Below are positions 62,388 to 64,000 of a stretch of 64,000 nt of DNA, piece after piece. Source of the stretch: Otis tarda (Eukaryota; Chordata; Aves; Otidiformes; Otididae); NCBI GenBank assembly GCA_026413225.1, contig CM048552.1:130895053-130959052 (forward strand), in the 5' to 3' direction. How positions within the stretch are numbered: the first letter of the stretch is position 1; each line of letters starts with the position of its first letter. The translations under genes and the position numbers were made by a program. The notes under the pieces were generated by a model. That model was not told the DNA's origin, did no database searches, and saw nothing but the letters and a program-made list of their open reading frames with translations.

Positions 62388-64000
62388 CTGTGAAAAAAAA
62401 AGTCACAGAGATTTTGTGGAACACTTCTTCCTAAACAGGGAATGACATGAAGACACAGTCCAGAAACGATGATTACCATTTACCAGTTTCTGCAATGTTA
62501 TGCTGACCTCACTTGCAAGCTAAGTCTTGCTGTTCTAGGACTGATGCATGTCCTGATCTCTGCCATTTGTAAAACAGCAGCAAGAATACCACCTAGCTTC
62601 TCTAGTATCTTACAGTGCCTACATGAGAAGCAAAAAAAGACAAAATATCTGCAATGACTGTTCTTGAATGCTGTACAGCAACAACCACTGAACCTAGCAC
62701 TACAGAAACATGAACTTCTGCAGCCGGATACCTGAAGACAGGCTGTCCATTGTTGCCATGATGGAATTAATTGCTTGGGGAATTTAGTAGCAATATGTAT
62801 CAAGCAGATTGTAGTTAGCATTGCAGAAATTATGCACCATTTACCTTTAGGCGAATAGCTGCATAAGAAAACGAATCAAGTTTGTATCTACCATTCATTG
62901 GAAAAGATAACTGTAGTGTTTTCAGCTCGATTTTGTGACTCCATCCACACCAGTTGCTCTTGCAAGTGAGACTGGTGAGAAAGAGATCGATCCAACAAGC
63001 CAGAGACTCAATAACTTTTCAGTCTCTAAACAAATGATTGTGCATTATAGTGACTGTGACATAAATCTACATGAGTCAAGTGACAGAGGATATGTGGATA
63101 TTGGATATTTTTTGGCTAAATGACCATGTGTTTTGAGGCTTATCCAAATAACTGACTAAAAATCCTAACAGGAAATTTAATAACTTTTAGAGACTTTATG
63201 ATACTATTTCTAGTATCCAGTATTTTTACTTAGAGTAACTCTTTCTATGATATTTTTATGTCCCAGCTGTAATTCTCTCACTCACATTGGAAACTTTCAG
63301 ACTGGCTACATTGGAGATGTTTTGCTCCTTGGCAATTTTCTGTAACTCCTGAAAAGTTGTTGAGCAAGGCAAGGCTCAGGACTCAAGACACTATGTAGTC
63401 ACTACACAGCGCACTCTGAGATAAAAGTGTCAGGTCATCCAGCTGTCCAAATCTGCTTTGGTACAAAATGTCAGTTTCTGCTGAGCTTACCAAAAAAAAA
63501 TGTTTTATTTTGTGTGCACGTGAGAAGAAGATATTCAATTCAGATTCAAACTTCTTAAGCGACATCTTTTTGTTCTGAAGATCGAGATGAAGCTCCCACA
63601 CTTTTTTTTGTTGTTGTTGGGGTTTGGGGCGTGGTGATGTTTTGATGAGTCATCCCACCTTACTTAGATATTTGCAAATATACCTGGGTGGTACCCAGGG
63701 TGGCCAAGAGCACTGTCAGTGCAGTGCAGAGCAGAAGCAGAATAGCAAGAAATGTTCTGGTAATACTGAGATCTGCAAATTTTTCAATCTATGGAGTCCC
63801 ACATCATCTTGTCAGGACGTCAAATACAAGCCAAACACCTCACAGTATCAGCCTAATATGGTTTAGAATGGAAATACATACTCTTATAAGTTCACACAAC
63901 ATCCACTTCATTTCCCATAAAACAGCTACAGGGGGCGATTTCCAGATGTGGTAACTATTGTTTGATCTTTGCTCTTGTTACGCTCAATGATAAAATTCTC
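62388..64000 (-). other. PHEX: PHEX intron 2, 3' part
   Basis: The last 1.6 kb of intron 2, ending TTTTTTTTCACAG before exon 3. It holds no recognisable repeat or gene, only a short T/G-rich run near 63602-63630. Exon 2 is not reached by position 64000. Confidence 0.85.

Noticed and set aside
62152..62424. Treating the 90-codon minus-strand frame around exon 3 as a complete small gene
   Set aside because: Its ends run into intron sequence. Only 62226-62387 matches PHEX, and splice sites flank exactly that part.
1..64000. Search for CRISPR arrays, bacterial operons, tRNA or rRNA genes and a novel multi-gene system
   Set aside because: The window is vertebrate intron and exon DNA. No regularly spaced repeats, no cloverleaf structure and no gene cluster were seen.

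Overview
The window looks like avian genomic DNA lying wholly inside one protein-coding gene. Two things point to a bird. First, there are many CR1 LINEs, some ending in the 8-bp terminal repeat ATTCTATG. Second, there is a solo LTR of the ERVL-like type common in bird genomes. Base composition, spliced exons with GT-AG borders and long AT-rich introns are typical of a vertebrate. I cannot name the species.

The gene is PHEX (phosphate-regulating neutral endopeptidase, M13/neprilysin family), on the minus strand. Eleven consecutive exons can be placed to the base. They correspond to human exons 3 to 13, running from exon 3 (62226-62387) down to exon 13 (75-152). Their lengths (162, 87, 227, 69, 117, 84, 146, 94, 129, 102 and 78 bp; 1295 bp in total) and phases agree with human PHEX c.188-1482 as I remember it. 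The joined frame has no stop, and it keeps the paired cysteines and seven N-glycosylation sequons of the ectodomain. Exons 1-2 (cytoplasmic tail and membrane anchor) lie beyond position 64000. Exons 14-22 (including the HExxH zinc site) lie before position 1.

The rest is intron. The recognisable contents are as follows. Intron 12 (18 kb) holds three CR1 3' ends in PHEX orientation, one old L3-like CR1 piece and a palindromic hairpin. Intron 10 holds a 2.4-kb CR1 antisense to PHEX, with a 768-codon open frame covering reverse transcriptase. Intron 9 holds an old CR1-like scrap. Intron 6 holds a decayed, internally deleted CR1 that still shows its ORF1 esterase-like region. Intron 3 (16.5 kb) holds a CR1 3' end, an L3-like piece, a TAAT-rich block that could be a conserved enhancer, and the solo LTR with a perfect 5-bp target duplication.

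I see no second host gene, no RNA gene, no CRISPR array and no novel multi-gene system. The points most worth a second look are the long CR1 frame, the hairpin in intron 12, the TAAT-rich block in intron 3, the ORF1 remnant and the two matching atypical splice donors of exons 7 and 8.
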